From assembly GCF_028550595.1 (NCBI RefSeq), contig NZ_JAQQGN010000005.1:124001-188000 (forward strand): DNA of 64,000 nt, read 5' to 3'. The notes beneath the pieces are model-generated. The model saw only the letters and a program-made list of their open reading frames with translations. It searched no databases and had not been told where the DNA came from. Both the position numbers and the translations under genes were made by a program. The DNA comes from Luteimonas sp. BLCC-B24 (GTDB taxonomy: Bacteria > Pseudomonadota > Gammaproteobacteria > Xanthomonadales > Xanthomonadaceae). Each line of letters opens with the position of its first letter. Position 1 is the stretch's first letter. Shown here piece after piece: positions 51,641-62,478 of the stretch.

Positions 51641-53989
51641 ATGTCCAAGCCTGATGCCGCTCTCGCCCGTCGGATCGCCGACACCATCGCCGCCGAGATC
51701 GGCGCCCAGTCCGCGCAGGCGATCGCCGCGATCGCCCTGCTCGACGAAGGCGCGACCGTGCCGTTCATCGCGCGCTACCGCAAGGAGGTCACCGGCGGAC
51801 TCGACGACACCCAGTTGCGTGATCTCGAAGCGCGTCTGGTCTACCTGCGCGAACTCGAGGACCGGCGCGCGGCGATCCTGTCGAGCATCGAGGAGCAGGG
51901 CAAGCTCACGCCCGAACTGCGCGGCGACATCGAGGCCGCCGACAGCAAGGCGCGGCTCGAGGATCTCTACCTGCCGTACAAGCAGAAGCGCCGCACGCGC
52001 GCGCAGATCGCGCGCGAGGCCGGGCTCGAACCGCTGGCCGACGGTCTGCTGGCCGATCCCACGCAGGTGCCCGAGACCTTCGCCGCCGGTTTCGTCGATG
52101 CCGACAAGGGCGTCGCCGACGCCAAGGCCGCACTGGAAGGGGCGCGCGCGATCCTGATGGAGCGCTGGGGCGAGGACGCCGCACTGCTGGGCGAACTGCG
52201 CGACTGGCTCGACGCCAACGGCATGATCCGCGCGAAGGTCGTCGCCGGCAAAGAGAGCGCAGCCGAGAAGTTCCAGGACTACTTCGACCACAGCGAGGCG
52301 CTGGCCAAGATTCCCTCGCACCGCCTGCTGGCGCTGTTCCGCGGCCGCCGCGAGGAGTTCCTGACTCTCGAACTCGAGCCGGGCAGCGACGCCGAGCAGG
52401 GCAATGCCTACGCCGAAGGCCGCATCGCGCACCGCGCCGGCATCGCCGCGCAGGGCCGCCCCGCCGATGCCTGGCTGCTCAACGCCTGCCGCCTGGCGTG
52501 GCGCGCGAAGATCCATCTGCACTTGATGATCGACCTGTTCGGCAAGGCGCGCGAGAAAGCCGAGGCCGAAGCGATCAACGTGTTCGGCGACAACCTGAAA
52601 GACCTGCTGCTGGCCGCCCCCGCCGGGCCGAAGGTGGTGCTGGGCCTCGACCCCGGCATCCGCACCGGCTGCAAGGTCGCGGTGGTCGACGCGACCGGCA
52701 AGCTGGTCGCCACCGACACCATCTATCCGCACGAGCCACGCCGGCAGTGGGACCCGTCGCTGCATGCCTTGCGAAAGCTGTGCGTCGAGCACGGCGTGCA
52801 GCTGATCGCGATCGGCAACGGCACTGCCTCGCGCGAGACCGACAAGCTGGCCGGCGATCTGCTGAAACTGATGCCCGAGCAGAAGATCCAGAAGATCGTC
52901 GTCAGCGAGGCCGGCGCATCGGTGTACTCGGCGTCGGAAACGGCAGCGAAGGAGTTTCCGGGGCTGGATGTCTCGCTGCGCGGTGCGGTCTCGATCGCGC
53001 GCCGCCTGCAGGATCCGCTGGCCGAGCTGGTGAAGATCGAACCGAAGGCGATCGGCGTCGGCCAGTACCAGCACGACGTCGACCAGTACCGGCTGGCGCG
53101 CGCACTCGATGCGCGCGTCGAGGATTGCGTGAACGCGGTCGGCGTGTTCGTCAACACCGCATCGAGCGCGCTGCTCGCCCGCGTCGCGGGGCTGTCGCCG
53201 GGCGTGGCCGAGAACATCGTCGTGCACCGCCATGCGAACGGGCCGTTCAAGCGCCGCAAGGATCTGCTGAACGTCCCGCGCCTCGGCGAGAAGACCTTCG
53301 AGCAGTGCGCGGGCTTCCTGCGCATCGCCGACGGCGACGAGCCGCTCGATGCGTCGTCGGTGCATCCGGAGGCCTATCCGGTGGTCGAGCGCATCGCCGG
53401 CAGCAGCGGCCGCGACGTGCGCCAGATCATCGGCGACGGCGCCTTCGTGCGCGGCCTCAAGCCCGAACAGTTCACTGACGAGACGTTCGGCGTGCCGACC
53501 GTGCGCGACATTCTCAAGGAACTCGAGAAGCCCGGCCGCGACCCGCGCCCGGAGTTCAAGGCCGCGCAGTTCGCCGACGGGGTCGAGGACATCAAGGACC
53601 TGCGGCCCGGCATGATTCTCGAAGGCGTGGTCAGCAACGTCGCCGCGTTCGGCGCCTTCGTCGACATCGGCGTGCACCAGGACGGTCTGGTGCACATCTC
53701 CGCGCTGTCGGACACCTTCGTCAAGGACCCGCGCGACGTGGTCAAGGCCGGCGACATCGTCAAGGTGAAGGTCCTGGAGGTCGACGTGGCGCGCAAGCGC
53801 ATCGCCCTGACCCGACGCATGGACGACGTGCCCGGCGAAAAACCCGTGCGCGAATCGCGCGAGGCGCGCGGCGCCGGACGCGGTGCGGGCGGCTCCGGCA
53901 GCGCGCGTCCTAGTGGCAAGCCGCCGATCGCCGCGGCACCGGCCAACAACGCCCTGGCCGATGCGTTCGCGCGCGCCCGGGGCCGTTGA
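51641..53989 (+). CDS. tex: Transcription accessory protein Tex
   Basis: 782 aa. Nucleic-acid-binding protein related to Spt6. Order: N-terminal helix-turn-helix region with [13 protein letters not shown], the YqgF-like domain ([18 protein letters not shown]), helix-hairpin-helix repeats ([15 protein letters not shown] onward) and an S1 RNA-binding domain (about 652-725). A Gly/Arg/Ala-rich tail follows. The ATG at 51641 gives the standard N-terminus; upstream frame is unlike Tex. Confidence 0.96.
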   Translation: MSKPDAALARRIADTIAAEIGAQSAQAIAAIALLDEGATVPFIARYRKEVTGGLDDTQLRDLEARLVYLRELEDRRAAILSSIEEQGKLTPELRGDIEAADSKARLEDLYLPYKQKRRTRAQIAREAGLEPLADGLLADPTQVPETFAAGFVDADKGVADAKAALEGARAILMERWGEDAALLGELRDWLDANGMIRAKVVAGKESAAEKFQDYFDHSEALAKIPSHRLLALFRGRREEFLTLELEPGSDAEQGNAYAEGRIAHRAGIAAQGRPADAWLLNACRLAWRAKIHLHLMIDLFGKAREKAEAEAINVFGDNLKDLLLAAPAGPKVVLGLDPGIRTGCKVAVVDATGKLVATDTIYPHEPRRQWDPSLHALRKLCVEHGVQLIAIGNGTASRETDKLAGDLLKLMPEQKIQKIVVSEAGASVYSASETAAKEFPGLDVSLRGAVSIARRLQDPLAELVKIEPKAIGVGQYQHDVDQYRLARALDARVEDCVNAVGVFVNTASSALLARVAGLSPGVAENIVVHRHANGPFKRRKDLLNVPRLGEKTFEQCAGFLRIADGDEPLDASSVHPEAYPVVERIAGSSGRDVRQIIGDGAFVRGLKPEQFTDETFGVPTVRDILKELEKPGRDPRPEFKAAQFADGVEDIKDLRPGMILEGVVSNVAAFGAFVDIGVHQDGLVHISALSDTFVKDPRDVVKAGDIVKVKVLEVDVARKRIALTRRMDDVPGEKPVRESREARGAGRGAGGSGSARPSGKPPIAAAPANNALADAFARARGR

Positions 53990-53995
53990 GAAGAC

Positions 53996-54038
53996 ACGCC
54001 GGTCGCGCCCGGCCCGGCCGGCGCTGCGCGACCGGCGT
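53996..54038 (+). terminator. Hairpin after tex
   Basis: A perfect 12-bp stem, ACGCCGGTCGCG with CGCGACCGGCGT, around a 19-nt G+C-rich loop, beginning 7 nt past the tex stop. No T-run follows; a termination or 3'-protection role is inferred. Confidence 0.5.
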
Positions 54039-54262
54039 TGAAGACATTGACCGGTGTCCCCGGCCCGGAGTGGCACCGGTTCGCGCAGTCATGATGTCGA
54101 CGCTGGTGTGATGCCGGCCCGCCGCCCCGACGACGGGCCTTCGCCGCACACGGACATCAGGTGACGCATGGGCCATCACGCCCGCCGGCCAACCACGCGT
54201 GGCATCCACGCACCCGCCCGGTCGACGGGCTGCTTCCGGCGCGCGTCGGCAGCGGAGGCCGA

Positions 54263-54829
54263 ATGAGCGGCCCGTCCGCTGCCGACGCAGACCGCACGGC
54301 GCTGCTGATCGTCGACATGGTGAACACCTGCGCCTTTCCGCGCGGCGCGGCCCTGCGCCGGGCTGCCGAAACGATGGCGCCGCGGCTGGGCCGGCTGAAG
54401 GCCCGGCTCAAGGCCAGAGGCGTGCGCTGCGTGTACGCGAACGACAACTTCCTCGATTGGAGCGCGGACTTTCCCGCGCTGGTGCACCGGGCCCGGCAAT
54501 CGCCGGGACGCCACGTGCTCGCGCCGGTGACGCCGGACGCGGACGACGCCCACATCCTCAAGCCGCGTCACTCGGCGTTCCACCAGACCGCACTCGCCTG
54601 CCTGCTGGAGGAAGCGGACGTGCAGCGGGTGCTGGTCACCGGCGTGTCGACCGAGGCCTGCGTGCTGACGACGGCGCTGGATGCCCGGATCCGTCATTTC
54701 GACGTGGCCGTGGTCGCCGATTGCGTCGCGTCGAGCAGCGAGGCGCGGCGCCGCGACACGCTCGCCGTGCTGCGGCACGTCGAGATTCCGGTGCTCGGCG
54801 CGAGCCGGGTCCTGGCGCAGTTTCGGTAG
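54263..54829 (+). CDS. Isochorismatase-family cysteine hydrolase
   Basis: 188 aa. The triad is D18 (LLIVDMVN), K100 (HILKPRHSAF) and C133 (VSTEACVLTTA), with the cis-peptide-like VTGVSTEA. The family includes nicotinamidases, ureidoacrylate hydrolases and isochorismatases; the substrate is not evident. The start is supported by GGAGG 4 nt upstream. It stands 203 nt before glgA and probably has its own regulation. Confidence 0.87.
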   Translation: MSGPSAADADRTALLIVDMVNTCAFPRGAALRRAAETMAPRLGRLKARLKARGVRCVYANDNFLDWSADFPALVHRARQSPGRHVLAPVTPDADDAHILKPRHSAFHQTALACLLEEADVQRVLVTGVSTEACVLTTALDARIRHFDVAVVADCVASSSEARRRDTLAVLRHVEIPVLGASRVLAQFR

Positions 54830-55032
54830 GACGGTTAAGCCGCGCCAAGGCCCTGCGGGAGCCGCGCACGGGCGCCAGCGTGGCCGCTGGCCGAAGTTGC
54901 AGAGTCGCGGAATCAGTTGCAGCGCCGGGTTCACATCGACGTGATGCGGTGCAACAGATAGTCGCCGCGAGCGTCGGAAACGGCGCGACACCGCGTCCCC
55001 CCGGCTGTCGATCACTCTCCTGGATCCTTCCC

Positions 55033-56619
55033 ATGCCCTCCTCCGAAGGTGCTGGCCGCAGACGTCGTGCAGCCGGTGCAGGCGCCCCGCGCCCCGGCGT
55101 TCTCCGCCCCCGTGATGCCCGGGGCCGCTTCCAGCGGCGCACGTTCGCCGCGCCGCCCATGGCCGCCGGCGCGCGGCGGTCCTTGTTCGTCACCTCCGAA
55201 ATGAGCGACTTCATCAAGGCCGGCGGCCTGGGTGAGGTGGCGGCGGCACTGCCGCGCGCCCTGCGACGGCGGCACGACGTCCGCGTGCTGATCCCGGGCT
55301 ACAGCCCGGTGCTCGAACGCGCCCTGGGCGCGGAGATCGTCGGCCGCATCGAGGCCCACGCCGGCCTGCCGGCCTGCGAGCTCGCGCTGATCCACCAGCC
55401 CGACGGTCTTCCGGTCTACGTGCTGCTGAATGCGGCACTGTTCGCGCGGGAAGGCTCCCCGTACGTCTCCGGCGACGGCGTGGAATGGGACGACAACGCA
55501 TTGCGCTTCGCCACGTTGTCGCATGCGGCGGCGCAGATCGCCGCCGGGCAGGCCGGTCTCGACTGGACGCCCGAACTGCTGCATCTCAACGACTGGCCGT
55601 GCGCGCTCGCCGCCGGGTATCTGCGCTGGGCCGGCACGCCGGTGCCGAGCCTGCTGACGATCCACAACCTGGCCTACCAGGGCCTGTTCCCGCATGCCAT
55701 GGCCGACGCGCTCGGCGTGCCGGAGGCGGCGCGCGACGCGCTCGATTTCTACGGGCGCCTGTCGTTCCTGCAGGCCGGCATCGTGCATGCCGACCAGGTC
55801 AACACCGTCAGCATCAGCTACGCGCGCCAGATCACCGGGCCCGAACAGGGCTGCGGCCTCGACACCCTGCTGGCGCGTCGCGCGGCCGCAGGACGCCTGA
55901 GCGGCATCATCAACGGCATCGACGCCAGCTACGACCCGCGCACCGATGCGCACCTGCAGGTGCCCTTCAGCGTGAACCAGTGGCAGGGCAAGAACATCAA
56001 TGCCCAGCACGTGCGCCGCACGTTCCACCTGCCGCAGAGCCGCGGCCCGCTGTTCGCCGTCGTCTCGCGCCTGGTGCACCAGAAGGGCCTGGACCTGGTG
56101 GTGGACGTGGCGCCGCAGATCGCCGCGGCGGGTGGGCAGATCGTGTTCGTCGGCCAGGGCGAGCGGCCGATCGAGGCCTCGGTCCGCGCGCTGTGCACGC
56201 GCTATCCCGCGCACGTGGCCGCGATGATCGGGTTCGAGGAGGCGACCGCACGCCAGGTGTATGCCGGCTCGGACTTCCTGCTGATGCCCTCGCGCTTCGA
56301 ACCCTGCGGCCTGAGCCAGATGTATGCGCAGCGCTTCGGCAGCCTGCCGATCGCCCATGCCACCGGCGGCCTGATCGACACCGTCGACGACGGCGTCACC
56401 GGCTTCCTGTTCGCCGAGCCCTCGGCCGATGCGCTGCGACGCTGTGTCGGGCGCGCCTTCCGCACCTGGCGCCAGCCCACCCTGCTCTCGGCGATGCGCC
56501 GGGCGGCGATGCTGACGCCCTCGGGTTGGGACCTCGCCGGCGAGCGCTACGCCGACCTCTACGCCCGCACTGCGCGCGCGCCCCAGGCCGATGCCACACG
56601 GCTGCGGGCCGTCGGCTGA
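55033..56619 (+). CDS. glgA: Glycogen synthase
   Basis: 528 aa from the ATG at 55033. GT5 enzyme that extends alpha-1,4-glucan from ADP-glucose. IKAGGLGEV (K62 region) is the ADP-glucose-binding loop; [42 protein letters not shown] and [13 protein letters not shown] with the ATGGL loop are all conserved. The first 48 residues are an Arg/Ala/Pro-rich extension; an internal ATG at 55159 would give a normal-sized protein. The stop overlaps glgB by 1 nt (TGATG). Confidence 0.93.
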   Translation: MPSSEGAGRRRRAAGAGAPRPGVLRPRDARGRFQRRTFAAPPMAAGARRSLFVTSEMSDFIKAGGLGEVAAALPRALRRRHDVRVLIPGYSPVLERALGAEIVGRIEAHAGLPACELALIHQPDGLPVYVLLNAALFAREGSPYVSGDGVEWDDNALRFATLSHAAAQIAAGQAGLDWTPELLHLNDWPCALAAGYLRWAGTPVPSLLTIHNLAYQGLFPHAMADALGVPEAARDALDFYGRLSFLQAGIVHADQVNTVSISYARQITGPEQGCGLDTLLARRAAAGRLSGIINGIDASYDPRTDAHLQVPFSVNQWQGKNINAQHVRRTFHLPQSRGPLFAVVSRLVHQKGLDLVVDVAPQIAAAGGQIVFVGQGERPIEASVRALCTRYPAHVAAMIGFEEATARQVYAGSDFLLMPSRFEPCGLSQMYAQRFGSLPIAHATGGLIDTVDDGVTGFLFAEPSADALRRCVGRAFRTWRQPTLLSAMRRAAMLTPSGWDLAGERYADLYARTARAPQADATRLRAVG

Positions 56620-58850
56620 TGGACGGGCTGGACGATCGCGTGGCGCACATGATTCCGGACGACGGTGCACAGGCGGACACCCGTCACGCGCCGCTGGCCC
56701 CGGCCCTGGCCGACGTGCTCGACGGCCTGCCCGGCGATGCCTTCGCCTGCCTGGGCCCCCACCCCACCGGTGACGGTCGCTGGCGGGTCACGGTGATGGC
56801 GCACGGCGCGCGCGCGGTGGCACTGCTCGTCGATGGCGACACGATCGCAATGCACGCGCGGGATCGGCGCGGTCTGTTCGACGCCCTGCTGCCGGCGCCC
56901 GGCGGCTACCGGCTGCGCATCGACTGGCCCGGCGGAACGCAGGACACCGAGGACCCGTACCGCTTCGGTACCGTGCTCGATCCGGCCACCGTGCAGGCAC
57001 TGGCGCAAGGAGACCCTGATGCGATCCGGAGCGCGCTCGGCGCGCACGCGGCGGTGCACGAGGGCGTCACCGGCACGCGTTTCGCGGTCTGGGCACCGAA
57101 TGCACGCCGCGTCGCGGTGGTCGGCGACTTCAACGGCTGGGACGCACGCCGCCATCCGATGCGTCTCCGTCACGATGCCGGCGTCTGGGAGCTGTTCCTG
57201 CCCCAGCCGCTCGGCGGTCAGCGCTACAAGTACGCGATCACGTCGGCCGACGGCGCGACGCTGCCGCAGAAGGCCGATCCGCTGGCGCGCTGCACCGAAG
57301 CCCCGCCGGCGACCGCGTCGATCGTGCCGGTGGCGGCATCGCACGTCTGGCACGACGCTGCATGGATGGCCGGCCGCGCCGCGCGCGGCGATGCACCGGT
57401 CAGTGTGTACGAAGTCCATGCCGCCTCGTGGCGGCGCGCCGACGACGGCAGCCCGCTGGACTGGGATGCGCTGGCGGCGACGCTGGTGCCCTACGTGCGT
57501 GACCTGGGCTTCACCCACGTCGAACTGCTGCCGGTCAGCGAGCATCCCTTCGGCGGCTCCTGGGGGTACCAGCCGATCGGCCTGTATGCGCCGACCGCGC
57601 GCCATGGCGATCCCGACGGCTTCGCGCGGTTCGTCGACGCCTGCCACCGGGGTGGCGTCGGCGTCATCGTCGACTGGGTCGGCGCGCACTTTCCCGACGA
57701 CGCGCACGGCCTGCAGCGCTTCGACGGCACCGCGCTCTACGAGCACGCCGATCCCAGGGAAGGCCTGCATCGCGACTGGAATACGCTGATCTACAACTAC
57801 GGCCGCAACGAGGTGGCCGGGTATCTGATCGGCAGTGCACTGGAGTGGATCGAGCGGTTCCACCTCGACGGCCTGCGCGTCGACGCCGTCGCCTCGATGC
57901 TCTATCGCGACTACAGCCGCGGCGACGGCGAATGGGTGCCCAACGAGCACGGCGGACGCGAGAACCTGCAGGCGGTCGCGTTCCTGCGCCGGCTCAACGA
58001 TGCGATCCGCAGCCGGCATCCCGATGTGTGGGTGATGGCCGAGGAATCGACCGCGTGGCCGGGCGTGACCGCCCCCACCGGCGACGGCGGCCTGGGCTTC
58101 ACCCATAAATGGAACATGGGCTGGATGCACGACACGCTGCAGTACATGCAGCGCGATCCGGTGCACCGCGCGCACCACCACAGCGAAATGACCTTCGGCA
58201 TGGTCTACGCGTTCTCCGAACGCTTCGTGCTGCCGCTGTCGCACGACGAGGTCGTCCACGGCAAGGGCTCGCTGCTGTCGAAGATGCCCGGCGACGTCTG
58301 GCGGCAACACGCCAACCTGCGCGCTTATTACGGCTTCATGTGGGCGCACCCGGGCCGCAAGCTGCTCTTCATGGGGGGCGAGATCGGCCAGCGCCGCGAG
58401 TGGTCGCACGACCACACCGTCGACTGGCATCTGCTGGACGATCTGCTGCACGCGGGCCTGCAGCGCCTGGTCGGCGATCTCAACCGTCTGCTGCGCGCGC
58501 ATCCGGCCCTGTACGTCGCCGACGACGCCCCCGAGGGCTTCGACTGGAGCGTCGGCGACGACCACGCCAACAGCGTGTTCGCGTTCGTGCGTCACGACCG
58601 GGCCGGTGGCCGGGTGGTGCTCGCAGTGAGCAACATGACGCCGCAGGTGCATCACGGCTACCGCGTCGGCGTGCCGCGAGCCGGCGGGTGGCGCGAGATT
58701 CTCAACACCGACAGCGCGTTCTACGGCGGCAGCAACGTCGGCAACGGCGGTCGCCTGCAGACCTCGGCCGAGAGCATGCACGGACACGCCCAGTCGCTGC
58801 ATCTCACCCTGCCACCGCTGGCGACGCTGTGGCTCGAATGCGAGGACTGA
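56619..58850 (+). CDS. glgB: 1,4-alpha-glucan branching enzyme
   Basis: 743 aa. GH13 enzyme that makes alpha-1,6 branches in glycogen. Two N-terminal beta-sandwich modules (about 30-130 and 135-245, the second with [15 protein letters not shown]) are followed by the barrel with nucleophile D422 ([11 protein letters not shown]), acid/base E475 (MAEEST) and [13 protein letters not shown]. Full length for the family. It overlaps treZ by 13 nt. Confidence 0.96.
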   Translation: MDGLDDRVAHMIPDDGAQADTRHAPLAPALADVLDGLPGDAFACLGPHPTGDGRWRVTVMAHGARAVALLVDGDTIAMHARDRRGLFDALLPAPGGYRLRIDWPGGTQDTEDPYRFGTVLDPATVQALAQGDPDAIRSALGAHAAVHEGVTGTRFAVWAPNARRVAVVGDFNGWDARRHPMRLRHDAGVWELFLPQPLGGQRYKYAITSADGATLPQKADPLARCTEAPPATASIVPVAASHVWHDAAWMAGRAARGDAPVSVYEVHAASWRRADDGSPLDWDALAATLVPYVRDLGFTHVELLPVSEHPFGGSWGYQPIGLYAPTARHGDPDGFARFVDACHRGGVGVIVDWVGAHFPDDAHGLQRFDGTALYEHADPREGLHRDWNTLIYNYGRNEVAGYLIGSALEWIERFHLDGLRVDAVASMLYRDYSRGDGEWVPNEHGGRENLQAVAFLRRLNDAIRSRHPDVWVMAEESTAWPGVTAPTGDGGLGFTHKWNMGWMHDTLQYMQRDPVHRAHHHSEMTFGMVYAFSERFVLPLSHDEVVHGKGSLLSKMPGDVWRQHANLRAYYGFMWAHPGRKLLFMGGEIGQRREWSHDHTVDWHLLDDLLHAGLQRLVGDLNRLLRAHPALYVADDAPEGFDWSVGDDHANSVFAFVRHDRAGGRVVLAVSNMTPQVHHGYRVGVPRAGGWREILNTDSAFYGGSNVGNGGRLQTSAESMHGHAQSLHLTLPPLATLWLECED

Positions 58851-60592
58851 GCGAACCGGGGCCCTGGTGGGGTGCCCGGCTCGACGGCGACGCGGTGCGT
58901 TTCCAGGTATGGGCGCCGGCCTGTGATGCCGCGTGGTGGCTCCCCGAAGGCGGGGCGCCGCTGCCGATGCAATCCGACGGCGACGGTGGCTTCGTCCTGC
59001 GTCACGCCTGCGCACCGGGCACGCGCTACCGCTACCGCCTCGGCGAACACGAAGTGCCCGATCCGGCTTCGCGCTGGCAGCCCGACGGCGTCGACGGCCC
59101 CAGCGCGGTCCTCGATCCGGCGGGCTACGTCTGGCGCCACGACGCCTGGCGCGGCCGGCCGTGGAACGAGACCGTGCTCTACGAGGTGCACGTCGGCAGC
59201 AGCGGCGGGTACGCCGGCCTGCAGCGCCAGTTGCCCACACTCGCAGCCATGGGCGTCACCGCGATCGAGCTGATGCCGGTCGCGCAGTTCCCCGGCGCGC
59301 GCAACTGGGGCTACGACGGCGTGTTGCCGTACGCGCCCGCGGCGGCCTACGGCCATCCCGATGCACTGAAGGCGCTCATCGATGCGGCGCACGGTCTGGG
59401 CCTGCAGGTGGTGCTGGACGTGGTCTACAACCACTTCGGTCCGCACGGCAATTTTCTGCCGTCCTATGCCCCGGCGTTCTTCGCTGCGGCCGAGACGCCG
59501 TGGGGCGCGGCGATCGATTTCGAGCGGCCGCAGGTGCAGCGCTTCTTCATCGACAACGCGCTGATGTGGCTGCACGAGTATCGCGTCGACGGCCTGCGCC
59601 TGGACGCGGTGCATGCGATCGCGCCTCCGGCGTTTCTGGGCCGGCTGCGCGACGCCGTGCGTGCCAGCGCGCCACCGGACCGCCACGTGCACCTGGTGCT
59701 GGAGAACGAACACAACACCGCATCGTGGCTCGGGCCGTCGGGGTTCGACGCGCAGTGGAACGACGATTTCCACAACGCGCTGCACGTGCTGCTGACCGGC
59801 GAGCGCGAGGGCTATTACGCCGCGTTCGCCGATCGGCCCGAAGCGCATCTCGCCCGCGTACTCGGCGAGGGCTTCGCCTACCAGGGCGAGCCCGATCCAC
59901 GCGGTCACGTGCGCGGCGAGCCCAGCGCCCATGTGGCGCCGCGCCACTTCGTCGTCTTCGCGCAGAATCACGACCAGATCGGCAACCGGGCGTTCGGCGA
60001 CCGGCTGGCCGCGACGCTGCCGACGCCGCGTCTGCGCGCCGCGCTCGCACTGACGGCGCTGACGCCGATGGTGCCGCTGTTCTTCATGGGGGAGCCGTGG
60101 GCGGCCACCGCGCCGTTCCCGTTCTTCGCCGATTTTCCGCCGCCGCTCGATGACGCGGTGCGCGAAGGACGCCGCCGCGAGTTCGCGCACTTCTCCGCAT
60201 TCGCCGATCCCGAGATGCGCGCCCGCATTCCGGATCCGAACGCGGTGACCACGTTCGAATCGTCGCGCGTGGATGCGGCCGACGCCGACACGCCCGAGGG
60301 CGCCGCGCACGTGGCCTGGTTCACGGCCCTGCTGGCCCTGCGCCGTCGCCTGCTGGTGCCGCGCCTGTCGGCCCTGCGCGCGGCCGGCGCCCGGGTGCTC
60401 GGTCCGGGCGCCGTGCAGGCGGCCTGGGACGACCGCGAGGGCCGCATCGAACTGGTGCTCAACCTCGGTGGCGAGGACCTCGCGCTGCCGGCTGCGGACA
60501 CGCCCGACGGGCAGTACCGCAGCGACGGCGGCACCGGCGCCGACCGCCTGCCGCCCGACACCTGTCTGCTGCGCTGGTGGGGCGCGGCATGA
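58838..60592 (+). CDS. treZ: Maltooligosyltrehalose trehalohydrolase
   Basis: 584 aa. GH13 enzyme that releases trehalose from maltooligosyltrehalose made by TreY. N-terminal module with [11 protein letters not shown], then the barrel: [20 protein letters not shown], nucleophile D256 ([10 protein letters not shown]), acid/base Glu in LVLENEHN and [15 protein letters not shown]. The ATG lies inside the end of glgB, a 13-nt overlap in a different frame. Confidence 0.95.
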   Translation: MRGLSEPGPWWGARLDGDAVRFQVWAPACDAAWWLPEGGAPLPMQSDGDGGFVLRHACAPGTRYRYRLGEHEVPDPASRWQPDGVDGPSAVLDPAGYVWRHDAWRGRPWNETVLYEVHVGSSGGYAGLQRQLPTLAAMGVTAIELMPVAQFPGARNWGYDGVLPYAPAAAYGHPDALKALIDAAHGLGLQVVLDVVYNHFGPHGNFLPSYAPAFFAAAETPWGAAIDFERPQVQRFFIDNALMWLHEYRVDGLRLDAVHAIAPPAFLGRLRDAVRASAPPDRHVHLVLENEHNTASWLGPSGFDAQWNDDFHNALHVLLTGEREGYYAAFADRPEAHLARVLGEGFAYQGEPDPRGHVRGEPSAHVAPRHFVVFAQNHDQIGNRAFGDRLAATLPTPRLRAALALTALTPMVPLFFMGEPWAATAPFPFFADFPPPLDDAVREGRRREFAHFSAFADPEMRARIPDPNAVTTFESSRVDAADADTPEGAAHVAWFTALLALRRRLLVPRLSALRAAGARVLGPGAVQAAWDDREGRIELVLNLGGEDLALPAADTPDGQYRSDGGTGADRLPPDTCLLRWWGAA

Positions 60593-62478
60593 GCGCCGCG
60601 CTGCATGCGCTCGCCGAAGCGGCCGGGCTGTGCCGGCACTGGGACGATGTCGCCGGCGTGGCGCGCACGGTCGACGATCAGGATCTGCGCACCATCCTGC
60701 AGGCCATGGACCTGCCCGCCGCGACCACGGCGCAGTGCATCGAGAGTCGCCGGCGCCTGGACGCGGCCACCGGTCTGCCACCGCTGCTCACGGCCGAGGC
60801 CGGCGGCGACCTGCCCCTGCCCGGCGGCGCCGGCCACCGTCTGTGCCTCGAAGCCGAGGACGGCCACCGCGTCGAGGCTGTGGTGGATGCACGCGGCGTG
60901 TTGCGCGCACCGGCGCAACCCGGGGACTGGCGGTTCGAGCATGCCGGTCGGACGCACACACTGGCCGTGGCACCGCTGCGCTGCTTCGGCGTGAGCGATG
61001 CCGTGGACGCCGCCGCGCCGCGCGCCTGGGGCGTGGGCGTGCAGGTGCATGCCACGCGCCACGACGGCGACGGCGGACTCGGTGATGCCGCCGGCGTCGC
61101 CGACTGGGCGCAGCGGGTCGCCGCCGCAGGTGGCGATGCGCTCGCGTTGAGTCCGGTGCATGCCGCACGCCCGGTGTCGGGCGTGCGCAGTCCCTATGCG
61201 CCCAGTGACCGGCGGTTCTTCGAGCCGACCTACGCCGCGCCGGCGCTGGTCCTCGATCGCACATTCGTCGATGCGACCTGCGGCGGCCTCGACGACCCGT
61301 GCGCGGAGGCCGAGCTGATCGACTGGGAGCCCGCCGTCGCACTGCGCTGGGCGCGCCTGCGTGCGCTCTACGCCGCGCGCGCGCATCTGCCCGAGCCGGT
61401 GCAGGCGGACCTCGCGGCGTTCGAGCGCGACGGTGGCGACGCGTTGGCCGCCTTCGCCCGCCACGCGGCCGCCGATCACGGCGACGACGATGCGGGGCTG
61501 CACCGGTTCGCGCAGTGGCTCGCGGCGCGCAGCTGGACGCGCGTGCAGGCCGACGCCCGCGCCCGTGGCATGGCGCTGGGCCTGATCGCCGACGTCGCGG
61601 TGGGCTTCGATCCGAACGGCGCCGAAGCCGCCGCCGCGCCCGACGCGGTGCTGCGCGGCCTGGAACTCGGCGCGCCGCCCGATGCCTTCAACGCCGCCGG
61701 GCAGACCTGGGGCGTCGGCGGCTTCGATCCGGCCGGTCTGCGTCGCACCGGGTTCGCACCCGTCCGTGCGCTGCTGCGCGCGACGATGTGCAACCGCGGC
61801 GGTGTGCGCATCGATCACATTCTCGGACTGCTGCGTCTGTGGCTGGTGCCGCGCGGTGCGCCGTCGTCGGCCGGTGCCTACCTGCGCGCGCCGCTGCACG
61901 ACCTGCTCAACCTGGTCGCGCTGGAATCCTGGCGCCAGCGCTGCATCGTGATCGGCGAAGACCTCGGCGTCGTGCCGCCGGGCCTGCGCGAGACGCTGGC
62001 GCGCCGCGGCGTGATGGGCATCGACGTGCTCGCCTTCACCCGCGATGCGGACGGCGCCTTCCTGCCGCCGCACCGCTGGCGCCGGGAGGCCGTGGCCACG
62101 ACCACGACGCACGACCTGCCGACGCTGGTCGGCTGGTCGCGCGGTCGCGACCTCGATTGGCGCGCGCGTCTCGAGGGCACCGACGCCGCCACGCTCGCCG
62201 GGCAGCGCGATGCGCGTGCGGCCGATGTGCGCGCGCTCGACGCCGCCAGCGCCGCCGCGATCGGCGAGACCGGCCCGGCCGCCTGGATGGCCTTCGTCGC
62301 CGCGTCGCCGTCGCCGCTCGCGCTGCTGCCGGCCGAGGACGCACTGGGCCTTCCCGAGCAGCCCAATCTGCCCGGCACCGTGGACACCCATCCGAACTGG
62401 CGACGTCGCCTGCCGCGCGACGCCGATCCCGCGCCCGCGCTCACCGCGTTCGCCGCCGCGCGGGCCCTGCCCACATGA
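60589..62478 (+). CDS. malQ: 4-alpha-glucanotransferase (amylomaltase)
   Basis: 629 aa. GH77 enzyme that shuffles maltooligosaccharides. An N-terminal beta domain is followed by the catalytic barrel with SPYAPSDRRFFEP, nucleophile D409 (GVRIDHILGL), acid/base E457 (VIGEDLGVVP) and THDLPTLVGWSRG. In this operon it would supply glucan ends for TreY. ATGA overlaps on both sides. Confidence 0.94.
   Translation: MSAALHALAEAAGLCRHWDDVAGVARTVDDQDLRTILQAMDLPAATTAQCIESRRRLDAATGLPPLLTAEAGGDLPLPGGAGHRLCLEAEDGHRVEAVVDARGVLRAPAQPGDWRFEHAGRTHTLAVAPLRCFGVSDAVDAAAPRAWGVGVQVHATRHDGDGGLGDAAGVADWAQRVAAAGGDALALSPVHAARPVSGVRSPYAPSDRRFFEPTYAAPALVLDRTFVDATCGGLDDPCAEAELIDWEPAVALRWARLRALYAARAHLPEPVQADLAAFERDGGDALAAFARHAAADHGDDDAGLHRFAQWLAARSWTRVQADARARGMALGLIADVAVGFDPNGAEAAAAPDAVLRGLELGAPPDAFNAAGQTWGVGGFDPAGLRRTGFAPVRALLRATMCNRGGVRIDHILGLLRLWLVPRGAPSSAGAYLRAPLHDLLNLVALESWRQRCIVIGEDLGVVPPGLRETLARRGVMGIDVLAFTRDADGAFLPPHRWRREAVATTTTHDLPTLVGWSRGRDLDWRARLEGTDAATLAGQRDARAADVRALDAASAAAIGETGPAAWMAFVAASPSPLALLPAEDALGLPEQPNLPGTVDTHPNWRRRLPRDADPAPALTAFAAARALPT

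Noticed and set aside
51554..54076. 840-codon minus-strand frame opposite tex
   Set aside because: Antisense shadow of a well conserved Tex protein.
54263..54829. Nicotinamidase (pncA) call
   Set aside because: The triad fits the superfamily but the metal-binding His pattern of nicotinamidases is not evident, so only the family was assigned.
56559..59240. 893-codon minus-strand frame opposite glgB/treZ
   Set aside because: Low-complexity Arg/Val/Ala content; real GH13 genes lie on the plus strand.
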